NCBI GenBank assembly: GCA_037349105.1
Contig: JAYJMM010000106.1
Location: forward strand, 2,418,001-2,482,000
Direction of reading: 5' to 3'
Source: Limnomonas spitsbergensis
Taxonomy: Eukaryota > Chlorophyta > Chlorophyceae > Chlamydomonadales
DNA: 64,000 nucleotides
The translations under genes and the position numbers were made by a program. How positions within the stretch are numbered: the first letter of the stretch is position 1; the number at the start of each line of letters is the position of its first letter. The notes under the pieces are model-generated. The model was not told the origin of the DNA, made no database searches, and worked only from the letters and a program-made list of their open reading frames with translations. Positions 34,752 to 45,000 of the stretch are shown here, one piece after another.

Positions 34752-35360
34752 GTCAATGACGTTACACCTCTGGGCCCTGCTCAGGAAAGGCTCGGCCGCG
34801 TGGGCGCCTAAGTAAAAAGGGCAGAAGGAAAAGAAAAAAAATAAGCATGTGTGTAACTTCATCGACCTTGAGGCTTCCATTTATGATGGCTCAACCGAAT
34901 CTGCTGGATAAGGTATAGCTTCCATCACCATAAGTAGCAATCATCTCAGGAGGGCATCCCAGCCCACGATACGGTGAGCCAGGATGCCCTGGGGCGCCTT
35001 GATGCGATATGTCGTTCTGCGGAGTGTTGATAAGTTGATGCCGGTACACCACTATTTTCCATATGGGCCTCTTTGAGAAGGCCCAGAGGAGAAACGTTTT
35101 TATCATTTGGGTCCTGCCTAAAAACGATCCGGTCACGTCCGCGTCCAAAATGTCAGTTTGGAAGAGAAGAAAGGAAGAGAGACACGAGTCGGGGAGGAAA
35201 TCCTTCCTCTGACAAGTCAATGACATTACACCTCTGGGCCCTGCTCAAAAAGTATCGGCCGCGTGGGCGCCCAACTCAGTCCAGTTGGAAGAAAATAAAC
35301 TGAAGGTAAGAGGGAAAGAAGGAGAAGAACATTAAGGAGAAAGAAATACCCCCCCAAAAA
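34752..35360 (+). repeat. family B repeats (three copies)
   Basis: Copies at about 34,752-34,850, 35,080-35,175 (diverged) and 35,216-35,360. The first and third have TTACACCTCTGGGCCCTGCT followed by the GCGTGGGCGCC core, and all three end in a purine-rich tail (GGAAGAAAATAAACTGAAGG and similar). Confidence 0.65.
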
Positions 35361-35659
35361 AAGGAAAAGGCAGCCCGAAGTACCTTCCTCTGGCATGTGC
35401 AAGCTTTCTCTTACATAATTTTCTCTTACATGAAGGGCCTACGTCCTGGTCCCATTCCTGGACCTTAAATCCAGAACAGCATAACTGAAAACTATATTAT
35501 CACATCACCAGAAACGTTCTTTTTTAAACTACCATCCGTGCGGTCTTTCAAAATATCAATGAACATCCTTGACAAGGCCCTCCCATTGTGGCACACTTCG
35601 AGTCGCGGGCAGACCTTTTCTGGCTCAACCCAAGGGCTTTCCACAGCAGAGATCTCACT

Positions 35660-35790
35660 GGCCAAAGTTTGTTTTCGTCCCTTCACTTTTTTACCCCTTT
35701 TCCTCTTTTTTTCGCCCCATTTCCCGAGGCGCCCACGCGGCCAAGCCTTTTTTTGAGCAGGGCCCAGAGGTGTAACGTCATTGACTGGCC
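35660..35790 (-). repeat. family B repeat (reverse copy)
   Basis: Pyrimidine-rich tract, then GGCGCCCACGCGGCCAAGCC and GGGCCCAGAGGTGTAACGTC. This is the exact reverse orientation of the copies at 34.8 and 35.2 kb. Confidence 0.65.
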
Positions 35791-36262
35791 AAACTTGTCC
35801 TATTAGCCAAGGCTCGCACACATATTCCACTGGTATTTTATGGTTTTCCGATTTTTCTTTTTGGGGGCTACCGGTATCGGTAAAGCTCCTTAATAATAAA
35901 TGCAGCATGGAATTGTTGGTGCCCTTTGAGAGCCGCCGGCATAGCACAGCATAGCTGGAAGAATACGAATGAGCATGAAGCCTTCAGAAGTCATCACTTT
36001 CCAGAGTTTATTTTTCATATTCCGGTACCATACGCTGGCAGCCTGAAAGGAATTCAGGCGCAGGTTGGGGGTGCTCACAGCCATCCACATGCTTTTGCAC
36101 AGCCCGCCCTGCCGGCTTATTAAACCACATTCGCCTGGCCGAGTCACCAGGAGCCTTCAATATCCCAGGCCACCCCCTCAATTCAGCCTGTCGGGCCGCA
36201 GTTGCCCTCAGGCAACCCCGTCGGTTCAGCCTGTCGGGCCACAGTTGCCCTCAGGCTCCCAC

Positions 36263-36978
36263 CTGCTGCGGGGCATCCTCGGTGGCAGAAGCTCGTCCCG
36301 CTCGGCTTGCAGGCGCTCGGCTTCGGAGGGCAGCAGGGCGCCGTCGGGCTCGAAACGGGGAGGTGAGTGAAAGCTGCCAGGAGGCAGCAGCGGGTCAACA
36401 GCCAGAGGGCGAGAATTTTCAGGCCACAAGAATACCTGCACGGCACACTCACGCTCCTCCCTCTCCAACTGCGCCGCCTGCTCCCACGCAATCTCCGCTA
36501 CGATTCTGTCGAAGGCCCTGCTGTCTGGCGCACTGTTCCAGGCCGCCGCCAGCCCATCGTCTGCCTGTATCAGCAGCGGAAGAGTGCTGAACGGGCCGCC
36601 TGCTGCCCGAGCAGCCTCTTCGGTCCAGGCCCGTGGGGGACCCAAAAGCGCCTGGCGCTCGCTGGCCGCAACGACAGGCCGCAGGGGAATGGAGGAGAGG
36701 CTGCGGGCAACAAAGTCGTTATCGCTACTGCTGCGGCTGTTACTGCTGCTCCTGCTCCTGAACAGAGTGGGAGCACCGGGTTCGTCGGGCTCCTCGCCGC
36801 CTAAAGCACGGCTGCTGATGCTGCCGCTAGTGCCGCAGCCCCTGCCATTGTTGACGGAGCTATCTACCTGCGCCTGGATCCACATGTCGCTCCAGAGCAG
36901 GCTGTTGAGGGCGCCGTTGTCTTGAGAGGTGGAAGACGACATCGGACCGATGTGGTATGCGGAGAGGTAGTGGGCCAT
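36263..36978 (-). CDS. N-terminal exon of an unrecognised protein
   Basis: ATG at 36,976-36,978 opens a frame of about 238 codons ending at a good donor (AG|GTGGGAG, exon end 36,263). It begins MAHYLSAYHIGPMSSSTSQD. It has a Ser/Arg-rich low-complexity stretch (RSRSSSNSRSSSDN), then an acidic, helix-prone part (RIVAEIAWEQAAQLEREERE), then Pro-rich sequence. No domain is recognised. The base composition and third-position GC bias fit a real exon. Without splicing the frame runs on only to 36,226. The sequence after the donor is duplicated (36,182-36,215 and 36,226-36,258), an instance of the junction-copy pattern. Downstream exons, toward lower coordinates, were not identified. Confidence 0.5.
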
Positions 36979-37330
36979 GACGAGCGGTCAGGTTGTGAGT
37001 GAAGGCCTGCGATCGGGTCAGTAGGGTCAGCTGTCTGATGAGTAATTAGTGTGGGTCCCAGCTTTGATTAGTTTGACGAGCTCAATTTTGCAGCTGGGCT
37101 GCTAAGTTAGGGAAATAAATCTGCGACCAGAGGACAGTGGCAAGGGTTGACTGGTGAATTTTATAGCGGCAAAAGATTCTGATCGCATTGAAATATCTTT
37201 GAGACCAGCGCACTGTACCGGTTCATTCATTTTTGGAAATTCATTCCGTCTGTCACTGTAAGAAGTAAGAACTACAACGTATATATGGTTTCCAATTATT
37301 CGTTATGTTTATCGTCTGTCACTGTAACGC

Positions 37331-37650
37331 AACTACTGCTGGGCAGTGGGCACCATCTAGAGACTCTTTGAAGTTCCAATCCAGGGATGTCATGAGTTTG
37401 AAATAATCTAGGGATGTCATAGGCTTGAAATAATCCAGGGATAGATGTCATTATTTTAAAATATTGGTACGAGGTGCACTGCCACTGGGACATCTTGTAC
37501 AAGTGGCAGTGCATGCAGCTCGTACCAATATTCTAACACAAGTTAAAAATACACCAGGCAGACAGGAGGAAGTAATGCACAATACAGCATAAACTGTCCA
37601 AACGAATGATTGGGCAGCAGTGGACGCTGTCGAAGACTCTTCAGTTGCAA
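37331..37650. repeat. foldback element with flanking direct repeats
   Basis: Arms at 37,460-37,486 and 37,502-37,532 are inverted copies (AATATTGGTACGAG and CTCGTACCAATATT, with GCACTGCCACT and AGTGGCAGTGC), with a loop of about 15 bases. Direct repeats GGGCAGTGGGCACC and GGGCAGCAGTGGACGC with GAAGACTCTTCAG-like sequence flank it at about 37,340 and 37,612. It could be a MITE or a long hairpin RNA source. Confidence 0.6.
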
Positions 37651-37734
37651 ATTGTGAACCAGGCAGCAGGCAGTGAGACTAGACCCAGTTATTCAGTGGC
37701 AGACCACTGACCGACAGACCTATTTTCGGGGGTG

Positions 37735-37785
37735 TACCATACGTGTACGGGTACGTGTACGGGTACGTGTACGTGTACGTGCGTG
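37735..37785 (+). repeat. GTACGT/GTACGG simple repeat
   Basis: Alternating GTACGTGTACGGGTACGTGT over about 45 bp. No gene in 37,000-38,040. Confidence 0.8.
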
Positions 37786-38044
37786 ACACATCCTCTACTG
37801 GAGGCAGAAATAATAAATGGAAGGCGTGTGGATTGATGGAGCGTTAACTGGATTGTGCACGCAGTCGCCGGGGAGAGAAATGCGCCTGCATGCAAGTGTT
37901 TGATTTGTTTACCTGGCTGATTTGCCAGCGTCTCCAGCGTCTCGCTGGATTCACCGATGAAGAACAGGCAGATGTCAGATGGCAGCTATTCCAGGATCGG
38001 GTACCGTATGAGACGACAGTAGAATTTCGTGGCCAAGTCTCCCA

Positions 38045-38795
38045 CTTTGTTAAGTCCGAGCAACAGAGGCTTTTTGAGCAAGGCCCACAGACAGGTGTAA
38101 CTTTATTGACTTACCCAAGCTTTTGCTTCGACTGTTCAAGGTGTGAGACCGGCCGCCCAACCCCAAAAACCAGAGACGCGAACACGAAATCCAGCTCGGG
38201 TGCGCAAGTGGTCCTCGTCGTCAGCCGAGAAAAGGCGAGGAGGAAACAGGAAAGGCACACGACCAATGAGCACTCACACGGTCGCATTAACTCATGCTGG
38301 GTTAACCCATTGCTGGATTCCTTTTCTTTTCTTTGGACTTGACAAGGTGTGAGGCCGGCAGCCCAACTCTAGAAAACCTGAGACGCTGGCACACAAAAAA
38401 ACTGTGCTGTTGGCATTGTTGAGGGTTAGTCTCCAGGGATTCTGAGGCGCCGGTATCGTTTGCCTTTCCGGCCTTCCCTTTTGGTCCTTTCTTTTTGTTG
38501 TTGTTTGCCCCCTTTTTAGTTTCTTCTCCTCCCTCCTGATCAGTAGGGCGCCCTCGCGGCCAAGCAGGGGTGGGATACGCTTGCTTTTGTGGACTTTTCT
38601 CAGAGGCTTTGTTGAGGGCTAGTCTCTAGTGGAACTCAGTTGTCGGACTTGATCTTCACTGCCTTCCCGGCCTCTCCTTTTGTGCCTTTACCCCCCTCTT
38701 CCTTTTAGTGTCTTCTTTTCTCCCTTCTGAACAGTTGGGCGCCCACGCGGCCGAGCTTTGAGCGGCCCAGAGGTGTAACGTCATTGACACAAAAA
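38045..38795 (-). repeat. family B repeats, nested reverse copies
   Basis: Reverse copies at 38,058-38,112, about 38,400-38,580 (GGCGCCCTCGCGGCCAAGC end) and 38,600-38,792 (GGCGCCCACGCGGCCGAGC, then CCCAGAGGTGTAACGTCATT). The latter two share an upstream block, TTGTTGAGGGTTAGTCTC or TTGTTGAGGGCTAGTCTC, and a pyrimidine tract. This gives a fuller family B length of about 190 bp. Confidence 0.6.
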
Positions 38796-38834
38796 AACAG
38801 CCCGGGATATGGATCCTGCTTCAGAAGATCCACA

Positions 38835-39012
38835 CGCCATGAAAAAACACTGCGCATTATTCCAGGCTTCACTCAGCTACACTTGCTTCAGCTGCGTCAC
38901 GGCCGATGGCCGAGGGGACATGTGGTGCTGCGCCCTATTGCTTGGCCCCCCTAGGGCCGGCCAACGTCCGATTGACCCTGGCCAGTGGTGGCTGCCCTAC
39001 TACCCCATTTAA
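38835..39012 (+). mobile_element. family A-like element (diverged)
   Basis: Carries GAAAAAACACTGCGC at the left and TCAGCTACACTTGCTTCAGC with the GC-rich core to the right. It has lost clear terminal symmetry. Confidence 0.4.
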
Positions 39013-41265
39013 GGGTGTGCACCGGTATAAGGAAGTACTCGAAGATCAACTATACACCAGACTATCAATACGGTATACGCTACGACTATACTGCTGATCC
39101 GTTAGATCTGTGAAATACATCTGCTAGGACTGCTAAGACGGTAGATCTATAAAAATATATCTGTGAGAAACGGCTAGGTCTGCTAAGACCTGGCTGCGTA
39201 AGCTCTGCTAAGAATGTACGACACTTCTAGGGCACTTCAAAAACCAGGGCCTCCCACTCCTGCCTGCAGGTAGTGTACCTTCGGTAGTGGACGTGTGATT
39301 GCTTCGTACTGTGGGCCTCTGTCTGAGTTGCACAGTGAATACCAGGGAATCATGGATGATAAGGAAGAGCACATTATTTACATCTCCTGCATGCTGCGAT
39401 ATGGACACATGATAGTATCAGGCCCGTTTTCTGACGTCGAGATGACGTGCTCAGTTGTTGAATCGAGCATGAAGCGATTAGAATGCACAGATCGTTGCTT
39501 TAGGAATTCGAGGAAGTATTCTCCATCATCTTCAACTGATCTAGTCTAATACTGCCCACATCTAATACGGTGCTTTCTAATGTAATACGGTACCTTTCGT
39601 CGAAGTTACCGCACCGGTTTATGATTTATCTTGAGATATTCAATACCTTCCACTAGTGTCAGCCTGCAAACCCACTGCCATGTTGAGTGTGTGGCAATAT
39701 GTGGGTAATTCCACGTGCCTCGGCTTTAGAGTTTGGAAATAACGTAGTTTGTGAAGCTGAATTGGGGAAATCTAGGCCTGCTTCTTTTGTCATGTTTTGT
39801 GACGATGGGAAGTGGTTTGCGGGTACGAATCCCATAGGCCTCATTTTGTGGGAATTATTCGTTTTTTTACTATGAAAATATAAAACCCACTAGCAAATTT
39901 TCGCCTGCCGTCTCGCCTGTGGAACGGATATTGTTTTTCTTCGTATTGGTCCTGGTGAACAGCGAGACTAAATAAGTAAATATTGGTAGGCAAAAATTTT
40001 GACACCTCTGGCCGTAAAACCTTTAAGGTGGCTTGCATGTCCAAGATGTCGTGCCCAATTTGAATTTCCGGCTGTCATACCCCGAGGGGCCTTCAGTTCT
40101 TCGTACTTACCTCAGGTTGCCGAATTTGTCTTTGCCTGCAGCATGCATGTTTACAACCGTACATAGAGCTAGGAGCATGGCAAACCTATTCGAATCCCTA
40201 AGCGACTCACCGTTGCCAACTCGCTCCCATTGCCAATACAACTTACTGGTCATATTTTTTCTGTACCGCTAGTACTTCAATTAGCAACAAGCCACACTAC
40301 TATCTATCCCGTCACCAGCAAAGTAAGCAAGAGCTATTCTCCCTAAAGTTAAAAAAGGCATCTCTTTTGGGGGGGACTAACTCCCTTTTTGCGACTGCAA
40401 CAGCTTCGTGTGCCAAGTAATGATTTAAATCGGAGAATGTGCCCCTCGTTCCAAAGAGGAGCTTCATGGAAGTTCTCACTTCCGTCGTTTTGTGTGTGTG
40501 TGTGTGTCCAAGGTGTCAACTGCTCGTGCCAACGACGTCACATCCACTAATGCCAAAAGTTTTCTTCAAATGTGTGAGCCGGAGCGCGCAGTATTTTACA
40601 GTCCGTGATGTGCCCATGCCAGGGGGACGCTGCATTCACACGAAATCTGCAGGCATATTAAGGTTAACAACAAATCCTGGCAACGAATAACAGAATCGGG
40701 AAAGTAAAATCCGGCGACATTTAAAAAAATGCGAATCGCCCTTGCATGCCTGTCATGCAGTGTGAGGGTAGCACATCTGCATCGAAGAATCGACATTTTT
40801 GACAAAAGCAACAACAAGACCAGTGTTGCGTCCTCCTATTGCTATAATAAGGATGAAGGTATTTCATCAGAGACCCACACTTTTCCGGGACGAAACAAAG
40901 TCTACCAGCGTCTACCGACTGGATTTGCAAATTGAAAAATGAACCCGCACAACGCTCAACATTCATAGCCATCCAGATCACCACGCCACACATACTCAAA
41001 CATTAAACGTCAGGGACACATTCTAAAAACATTAAAAAGCCAATCCATTACTTGCTGCTGGCATGTCATCCCTACGACATACGGTACACTAGGTCCAACA
41101 TGCAAAGCAAAACCTAGTCACACTCGAGGGGGCCCTCGCATGACAGCATGCCAGCCAACAAGGAATGGTCGGCACTTCAAAATCAGAACAACAATACGCT
41201 TTACACGCTTTACACGTGGAGGTGTCAGCTTCCCCACAGCTTCCTAGCAATGAAGCAAAAGCAGC
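39013..41265. other. intergenic stretch without recognised gene
   Basis: AT-richer DNA with short open frames only. One at 39,295-39,549 (84 codons) matches no family I know and has no splice context. A short GT run lies at 40,489-40,507. The right end (from about 41,000) is probably the 3' untranslated region of the channel gene. Confidence 0.45.
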
Positions 41266-41269
41266 TTCC

Positions 41270-42037
41270 CTATAGTTTCCCCGCATCCCCCGATTTCCCT
41301 AGGAGCCTCTTGACCTCCTTCTCCAGCTCTGCCTCTGAGAGCGCCGCGCCCCGTCGCGGCTGCGGCCGGTCCTGCGTCATGACCACGGGCTGTTGGTTCC
41401 GGAGCAAGTTCTCGATGTCCCGCAGCACGGCCACCATGCCCTCCATCCGCATCTCCTGGTTGTTGACTGTGCGTTGCAGCCGGTCGATCTGACGCAGGAT
41501 CGCCGGCAGCTGGGACTCAGACTCCTTCATGTGCTGCGCCCGCATGGCGACGATCTCCTGCTGCGCGGGGTCCATCATGTTCATGTGCATGTTCATGTGC
41601 ATGTCCAGGGGGACCAGCATCATCTCGCCGTTGGGCCCCTGGGACATCCTCATGCCCGGCGGCACGCCGGACGCGTTTGCAAGCGCCCCACCCATGCTAA
41701 TCGAGCCGCGCGTGTGCCCGTTCCCTTCCGCCCCGGGCGTGTGCGGGACCATTGCGCCGGCGCCGCCCCCGTCCCCGCCCCGGCCGTGGTTGTATCCAAA
41801 CATGCGCATGTAGTTTGTGGTGGACTCCGCCGACTCCCTGAACATGACCTCGAGGCGCTCGAGCCGCGCCAGCACGGTGTCCCCCTTGTTCACGGCGCGT
41901 TGCACCGGCATGAGCATGTGCAGGTAGGGTGGCATCAGGGAGTAGTCGAGGAGCTGCTTCGAGGTCATCAAGGTCTCGACCTCGATAATGAGCTCGGCTC
42001 GGCCCTTGAGGAACACGTTGACCTCATCCTCTTGCGT
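41270..42037 (-). other. cytoplasmic tail of the channel: TRP-box region and coiled coils
   Basis: 255 residues after S6. A helical TQEDEVNVFLKGRAELIIEV segment sits where TRP channels have their TRP helix. A Gly/Met-rich linker follows, including HMNMHMNMM. Then come heptad-like helices (AILRQIDRLQRTVNNQEMRM and ALSEAELEKEVKRLLGK) likely to drive tetramer assembly. TAA stop at 41,270-41,272. Confidence 0.7.
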
Positions 42038-45000
42038 CTGCGGGCGCGGTCAGGAAAGGATGTCAGGAATAGGACGGAACGGAAGGCTTGCGATCGTGTC
42101 ATCACGGGTTCCAACATATGTAAACGTACATTTAAACTGTGCATTTGAATTCAAAGAGGAGAGAAATCAAATTAGCAGTCCCTACTCCCTAGCAATGTTT
42201 TTGTTTCAAAAAATCCGATAGTCGTAATCAGGGGTTATAATCTATCTCTCCCTCAGCTTTGGATTTAGTCTATCAGAACCCAAGGTCCCATTTGGTTCCA
42301 CTCAAACTCCCCCCATCAAATTTCCATTTTAACTGGAGCATAATATCTATTTATGGGGGACGTGCCAGTTCTGGGGGACGTACTGACAAAGCCATCCCAT
42401 GCAATGAATGGATCTGGAGGGTGGCCTGATAAGGTGGCGAGGAATACAAATGATGACTTCTAACAGTGCATGATAAAACATGTCAGCTGGGAATACCTCC
42501 CCCCCCCTCACACACGAGTCACGCAACCTGCGCTGTGACCGGCAGCCCTCATTTTCAAATATCTTGCCCTCGCGTGCACAATGAAGCTGCGCCCGCCCCC
42601 CACCCATTCTCACCAAAGGACTCTCACCTTCTGGTAAACCCTTTACCCTAAATGTTTATCACCGTCTGGTAAATAGATGTAGGGTTTAAGGTTACTCTCA
42701 CCTTCTGGTGAATGGGTTTAGGGCTTAGGGTTACTCTCACCTTCTGGTACATGGGTTTAGTGTTACTCTCACCTTCTGGTGAATGGGTTTAGGGCTTAGG
42801 GTTACTCTCACCTTCTGGTAAATGGGTTTAGGGTTACTCCCACCTTCTGGTAAATGGGTTAAGGGTTACTCCCACCTTCTGGTAAATGGGTTTAGGGTTA
42901 CTCTCACCTTCTGGTAAATGGGTTTAGGGTTACTCTCAACTTCTGGTAAATGGGTTTAGGGTTACTCTCAACTTCTGGTAAATGGGTTTAGGGTTACTCT
43001 CAACTTCTGGTAAATGGGTTTAGGGTTACTCTCAACTTCTGGTAAATGGGTTTAGGGTTACTCTCACCTTCTGGTAAATGGGTTTACGGCTTAGGGTTAC
43101 TCTCACCTTTTGGTAAATGTCGAACATCAACGCAATCAGCATGTTGAGGAGCACGACTTGCGTAACGAACAGGAACACGCTCCAGATGATGAGCGTGATC
43201 TGGACCCAGGGGCTGTACCGTATCGCGTTGTCAATGCTGTAATTCGAGCCGAGCGTCATCATCCACATCATCATGAGCGAGCTCCCAAAATTGGTGTAGT
43301 CCTCGTCGATCGTGGCTGGGGTGTACTGGTACAGGATCATCAGCGAGGTGCCGAACGCCACCATGACGAGGAGGAGGAGCACCGCCCAGTCCATGACAGC
43401 CAGGCCGATCGTGAACACCATCTGCACCATTGGGCCGGTCTTCTCGAAGCCCAGGCCGTAGAAGAAAAGCTTGATGTAGATCATGATCAGCTGCATGATG
43501 CAGAAAAAGGGAAGAAATGGGGCTTTAAGGGTTCAGGGTTTCGGGTTTGGGGTTAAATGTGTTTTGTAGGCTTTTGGCGTGGAGGGCTCATAAAAAAGAG
43601 GCCACCATGTTGAGGAGGCACCGGCCGTAAGAGGCCACCATGTCGAGGAGGCAGCCACCATTGTTTCATACTTCTATTTATCCACACTGTTCCTTGAAGG
43701 GTGAAGCTTCCTATCCTCCTCTGGCACTCACTGCTCTTGAAATGATGGGCCACATGGCCTGCCACTGAAAGAGACGCGTTCGTCAAATTGCCAAAGTTGC
43801 AGCTTCTCGGCAGCTTCCAGAAACCGTCGCCGCCCCGCCAGCTCAGCACCATTCATGGCCACCCACCGTAATCGACATGATCGGAGACAGGGCCTGCCCG
43901 GCGAGAGCGCTGACTCTGGCATAGCTGAACACCACGCAGATGATCATCATGATCTGAGTCAGCAGGTCCAGGACATTCCAGAAGGAGCGGATGTACAGGA
44001 GCAAGCCGATGGCGCGCAGCTGGGCCAGCTCCATGAAAAGGAGGTAGGCCGCCTGCGAGGGGGCGAGAGTACCAGTGGTGAAATTTTGGTTAGACCAAGC
44101 ACTTGCCTGATGCTCTGAGGGTGTGAAGTGAGAACATGAGTTCCGCACCAAGTCAAAAGTCGATAATAGGTGGTCAAAGGTCAGTAATTGGCGGCTCCAG
44201 AGCAAGATCATGGGAATCATGGCACTAACGCAGTCAGCACCTCGGGCATATCACTTACTTGAACGTGTTTCAAAGATCATGCAATCATACATTAGAGGAA
44301 AAACACATTATCCAGCGTGGGGCTGCACATTATCCGGCGTGGGGCTGCCCACAATTGTTTTAGAAGGAGCAGTGGTCAGCACTATGACCGTATATAGGGT
44401 ACATCGAGCTATTTATTGCATCCATTGAGAAGGGGACAAGCTACATCTTGTCCTTCACGCAATCCCTTGCATGCTTCATGAAGCATACAAGCAGGGTCAT
44501 ACACCAGCAACAAGAGGAGCCTCAAGCTATTATATACAAAATTAGATGGTAGATACAAAATAATGACAGAGATGCAGTACGCTCAATACAAAACGCACAC
44601 GATCAGCATACTGATGAGCCTCACTACATTCAAAAGCAAGCTTCCTGTCATGCCAAGGTCCTATCCTGCAAGAGTAGGTACCCCCCAATGGCATGGCATG
44701 GCATGGCATGGCATGGCAAGCTTGCATGGCATGGCATTAGTCATGCCAAGGTCATCAAAATTTCCTTCAAAATCAGAAAAACTATTCCTGCAAGAATAGG
44801 TGCCCCCCAATGGCATGGCATGGCATGGCAAGCTTGCATGGCATGGCATTAGTTGTGCCAAGGTCCTTACCTGCAGGATTAGGTATCCCCCAATCAAGTC
44901 CTGCGCCTTGCCGAGATTCGATTTCTTCCAGTCGTCCTGGATGGAGGAAAATAGGGTTGAGGGGGCCGGGGTTCAGGAAGTAGGAGTTTGGTATTGGCTG

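Noticed and set aside
39295..39549. 84-codon plus-strand frame
   Set aside because: Composition is mildly protein-like but no family, exon borders or neighbouring exons support it.
41393..42148. 251-codon plus-strand His/Arg-rich frame
   Set aside because: Antisense of the last channel exon, whose minus frame is supported by splice phase, coiled-coil pattern and the stop.
43843..44220. MIPMILLWSRQLLTFDHLLS as an extra S4-like channel exon
   Set aside because: Attractive for a TRP S4, but it lies between the S1 and S2 exons, has no acceptor or donor in phase, and the segment is AT-rich like an intron.
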